The notes under the pieces were generated by a model, which saw only the letters and a list, made by a program, of their open reading frames with translations, was not told where the DNA came from and did no database searches. A stretch of DNA of 26,390 bases from Gammaproteobacteria bacterium (lineage in GTDB: Bacteria > Pseudomonadota > Gammaproteobacteria > HK1). The stretch spans positions 1 to 26,390 of the forward strand of contig JAJECB010000206.1 of assembly GCA_022822245.1 (NCBI GenBank), given 5' to 3'. A program made the translations under genes and the position numbers. Positions 24,791 through 26,390 of this stretch are shown here, in pieces (the first letter of the stretch is position 1; each line of letters begins with the position of its first letter).

Positions 24791-24819
24791 GGTCTCCCCG
24801 CCGGGAGGGCGGGGAGACC
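24791..24819 (-). terminator. Perfect hairpin between binding-protein and ATPase genes (attenuator candidate)
   Basis: Arms GGTCTCCCCGCC (24791-24802) and its exact complement (24808-24819) enclose a five-base loop. No T-run follows in the minus direction, so it is more likely a partial terminator or an mRNA 3' protecting stem that keeps the binding-protein transcript more abundant, a known arrangement in ABC importer operons. Confidence 0.6.
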
Positions 24820-24879
24820 CGAACGGCCGGCCGGCGCCGCCGTCACGGCACGGGCGAGCCATGAGAGTGCAGGAGAAGA

Positions 24880-25932
24880 TCAGCGCATCTCCTTGTTCCA
24901 GCGCTCGATGACGTGATCGCGATTCCCGTTCGCGGTCTTCCAGTCCCAGAGCACGATCTGGTTCATCTTCTCGCCGTGGATGGGAACGAGGTCCTTGAGC
25001 TCCCCGGTAATCTCGACGTTCTTGTTGACCGGTGACCAGTAGTAGTTCTCGACCCACTTCTGCTGGGTCTCGGGATCGAGGATGTAGTCGATCCACTGGT
25101 AGCCGAGCTCCTTCTTCTTCGAGCCCTTGAGCACGTTGAAGACCTGCTCCCACATGAACATGCCTTCCTTCGGAGCGGTGATGTCCATCTTCGCCTTCTT
25201 GGACTTGAGCCGGGCCACGGCCGCGAAGTCGAGGGGGGCGACGCTGACTTCTCCTCGGGTAAGCACCGTCTCCATCGTGCCGGAGAAGTCGACCTGGTTG
25301 AACGGCAGCAACTCCTTGATCTTGTCGACCGCTTTGTCGACCTCGTACTCCGAACCGAAGAAGGTGCGGGCGGTCATGAGGACGAACATGTACCCGGCCG
25401 AGTTGGTGATCGTGTACATCCCCGTCCGGCCGCGGAAGTCCTCGCGGGTCCAGAGGTCCTCCCAGGCGCCGGGGGCGTTCTCGATGTGGTCGGTGCGATA
25501 GGCGAGGCCGAGCGGCGAGAGGGTGCCGATGACCCCCCAGTTGTCCTCGAGCTTGGCGATCGGCCAGAGGTCGGCCATGTTGGGGACCGCCCCGTCGGGG
25601 ATCGGCTCGAAGAACCCTTCCCCGCGCTCGATGGAGGCCCAGGTCTCGTTCGTCATCAGGACGTCGTAGGGCGGGTTCTCCGGCCCCGCGGCCCGAAGGT
25701 TGGCGAGCCAGCCCTTGCCGAGGTTGATGTCGACCGTGGTCTTGATCCCGGTCTTCTCCTCGAACGGGGGGATGATCTCCGAGCGCATGAACTTCTCGAA
25801 GCTGCCCCCGTAGGAGTTGATGACGAGGGTCTTGTCGGCCCCCGTCGCGATGTACGGAAAGCCGAGGGTCGATGCGGCCGCGGTTCCGGCCACGCCCTTG
25901 AGGAACGTCCTTCTCTTCATCGGCTGGTTCAT
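24880..25932 (-). CDS. Extracellular solute-binding protein, PotD-like, Tat-exported
   Basis: A 350-residue periplasmic receptor. The N-terminus MNQPMKRRTFLKG contains a twin-arginine motif (R7, R8, then TFLK) followed by the hydrophobic stretch GVAGTAAASTLGFPYIA, so export is probably by the Tat route in folded form. The mature start TLVINSYGGSFEKFM and LLMTN/DVLMTN-type ligand-pocket segments fit the spermidine/putrescine-like solute-binding class. Conserved WEQVFNVLKGS and WIDYILDPETQQKW follow late in the chain. ATG at 25930-25932 has GGAGAGGAAAG just upstream. A start at the second Met (25918-25920) would keep the RR motif but lose that spacing. It is the first gene of the importer operon. 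The ligand may be a polyamine or another amine; not certain. Confidence 0.92.
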   Translation of the reverse strand: MNQPMKRRTFLKGVAGTAAASTLGFPYIATGADKTLVINSYGGSFEKFMRSEIIPPFEEKTGIKTTVDINLGKGWLANLRAAGPENPPYDVLMTNETWASIERGEGFFEPIPDGAVPNMADLWPIAKLEDNWGVIGTLSPLGLAYRTDHIENAPGAWEDLWTREDFRGRTGMYTITNSAGYMFVLMTARTFFGSEYEVDKAVDKIKELLPFNQVDFSGTMETVLTRGEVSVAPLDFAAVARLKSKKAKMDITAPKEGMFMWEQVFNVLKGSKKKELGYQWIDYILDPETQQKWVENYYWSPVNKNVEITGELKDLVPIHGEKMNQIVLWDWKTANGNRDHVIERWNKEMR

Positions 25933-26290
25933 CTCTTTCCTCTCCCCTTCAAGTGTTGATGATTCGCTGCCGGCCACGAGGCGCTCTCGGCACCCGCGCC
26001 GGACGGAGACCTCCGGCCTCGATGCCCACCGCTCACCGGCCGTCCGCTCCACGCCGCGCATCACGCTCGGGGGGCGGCTCCGGTCACGCTCGGGCGCATG
26101 GTATTCGCAAGCGGCGGCGCAGGCCAATCGCGGCGTTTCGACCACCGCCCGGGGCGGCGGCGCTCCCGTCGCCGAGCGAGATCGGTGGACCCTGAATCGA
26201 ACGAAGACGCCCCATCTGGCTCAAGTTCCGGTGGGCGGCAGCGAGCCGACGTGGGTGGTGGAGACGCCGGTCATGCGGGTCTCCTGGCGG
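25933..26290. other. Noncoding leader/promoter region of the polyamine-type importer
   Basis: These 358 bases hold no believable gene; an 86-codon plus-strand reading (26098-26358) is Arg/Gly-rich, shows no domain and runs into the dioxygenase gene. Two exact copies of TCACGCTCGGG at 26061-26071 and 26084-26094 start 23 bases apart, about two helical turns, and could be operator half-sites. On the minus strand TTGAGC (complement of 26219-26224) and TTCGAT (complement of 26196-26201), 17 bases apart, form a weak promoter candidate. No T-rich terminator for the upstream dioxygenase is seen. Confidence 0.4.
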
Positions 26291-26390
26291 TCAGACCGGC
26301 CGATCGCCCTCGACCGACACCCGCTGCATCACCCGGCGATGGCCGTGGTAGTCGTTGAGGGCGTAGTGCTGGGTGCAGCGGTTGTCCCAC
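26291..26390 (-). CDS. TauD/TfdA family dioxygenase, C-terminal end (partial)
   Basis: The last 32 codons and a TGA (complement of 26291-26293) are present; the gene continues beyond the window. The sequence [14 protein letters not shown], then [14 protein letters not shown], is the C-terminal signature of Fe(II)/2-oxoglutarate-dependent TauD/TfdA oxygenases. The histidine in TQHYA is the third iron ligand and the arginine in HRRVM binds 2-oxoglutarate. Members hydroxylate taurine, alkyl sulfates, aryloxy acids or similar compounds. It is in the same direction as the importer operon but 358 bases upstream, so it may or may not be co-regulated with it. Confidence 0.85.
   Translation of the reverse strand, partial: WDNRCTQHYALNDYHGHRRVMQRVSVEGDRPV

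Noticed and set aside
24738..24879. Small coding sequence in the binding-protein/ATPase spacer
   Set aside because: The frames there have no ribosome site and are dominated by the hairpin; the 24734-25153 minus-strand frame overlaps the binding protein out of frame.
26098..26358. An 86-codon plus-strand frame upstream of the importer
   Set aside because: No ribosome site or domain, Arg/Gly-rich composition, and it overlaps the dioxygenase C-terminus, which has a recognisable signature.

Overview
This window is about 26.4 kb of very GC-rich DNA (roughly 70% G+C by eye) packed with catabolic and transport genes. It contains no rRNA, tRNA, CRISPR array or transposase that I can see. Gene style suggests a high-GC proteobacterium, most likely an alphaproteobacterium: two different ABC importers, HyuA/HyuB, an ACAD10/11-type acyl-CoA dehydrogenase, a PIG3-type quinone oxidoreductase, a Tat-exported binding protein and a TauD-type dioxygenase. 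The phylum is an inference, because there is no phylogenetic marker here. No gene for a transcriptional regulator was found.

Region 1 (1-7507). The tail of a GNAT acetyltransferase ends at a strong hairpin. Next come an NMT1/THI5-type substrate-binding protein on the minus strand and a divergent plus-strand operon. The operon order is DapA-like lyase, SsuC-type permease, SsuB-type ATPase, Gfo/Idh/MocA dehydrogenase, DUF993 TIM-barrel lyase, and sugar-phosphate isomerase/epimerase-like enzyme. Four of the five junctions are 3-14 nt and the last is 89 nt. The set reads as uptake of a small organic compound, then oxidation, isomerisation and retro-aldol-type cleavage; the substrate is unknown.

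Region 2 (7556-12690). A five-gene minus-strand operon runs, in transcription order: quinone-oxidoreductase-like MDR, acyl-CoA dehydrogenase of the ACAD10/11 type, HAD protein of the ACAD10 N-terminal type, SMP-30/gluconolactonase-like hydrolase, and a short MetE-like zinc methyltransferase. It looks like a split bacterial counterpart of ACAD10 without the kinase part, joined to lactone and alkyl-transfer enzymes. Short tandem repeats occur in the operon.

Region 3 (12739-19243). A CDP-alcohol phosphatidyltransferase is followed by a divergent HyuB/HyuA pair (ATP-dependent hydantoinase/oxoprolinase type) and a three-histidine-box membrane fatty acid desaturase.

Region 4 (19244-21732). An intergenic stretch carries three copies of an 18-bp repeat. 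Downstream are a second Gfo/Idh/MocA dehydrogenase and a PIG3-type quinone oxidoreductase, ending at a long inverted repeat.

Region 5 (21824-26390). A minus-strand polyamine-type ABC importer operon runs binding protein, ATPase, permease, permease. It has a hairpin between the first two genes, where it could favour production of the binding protein. The C-terminus of a TauD/TfdA dioxygenase lies upstream at the window edge.
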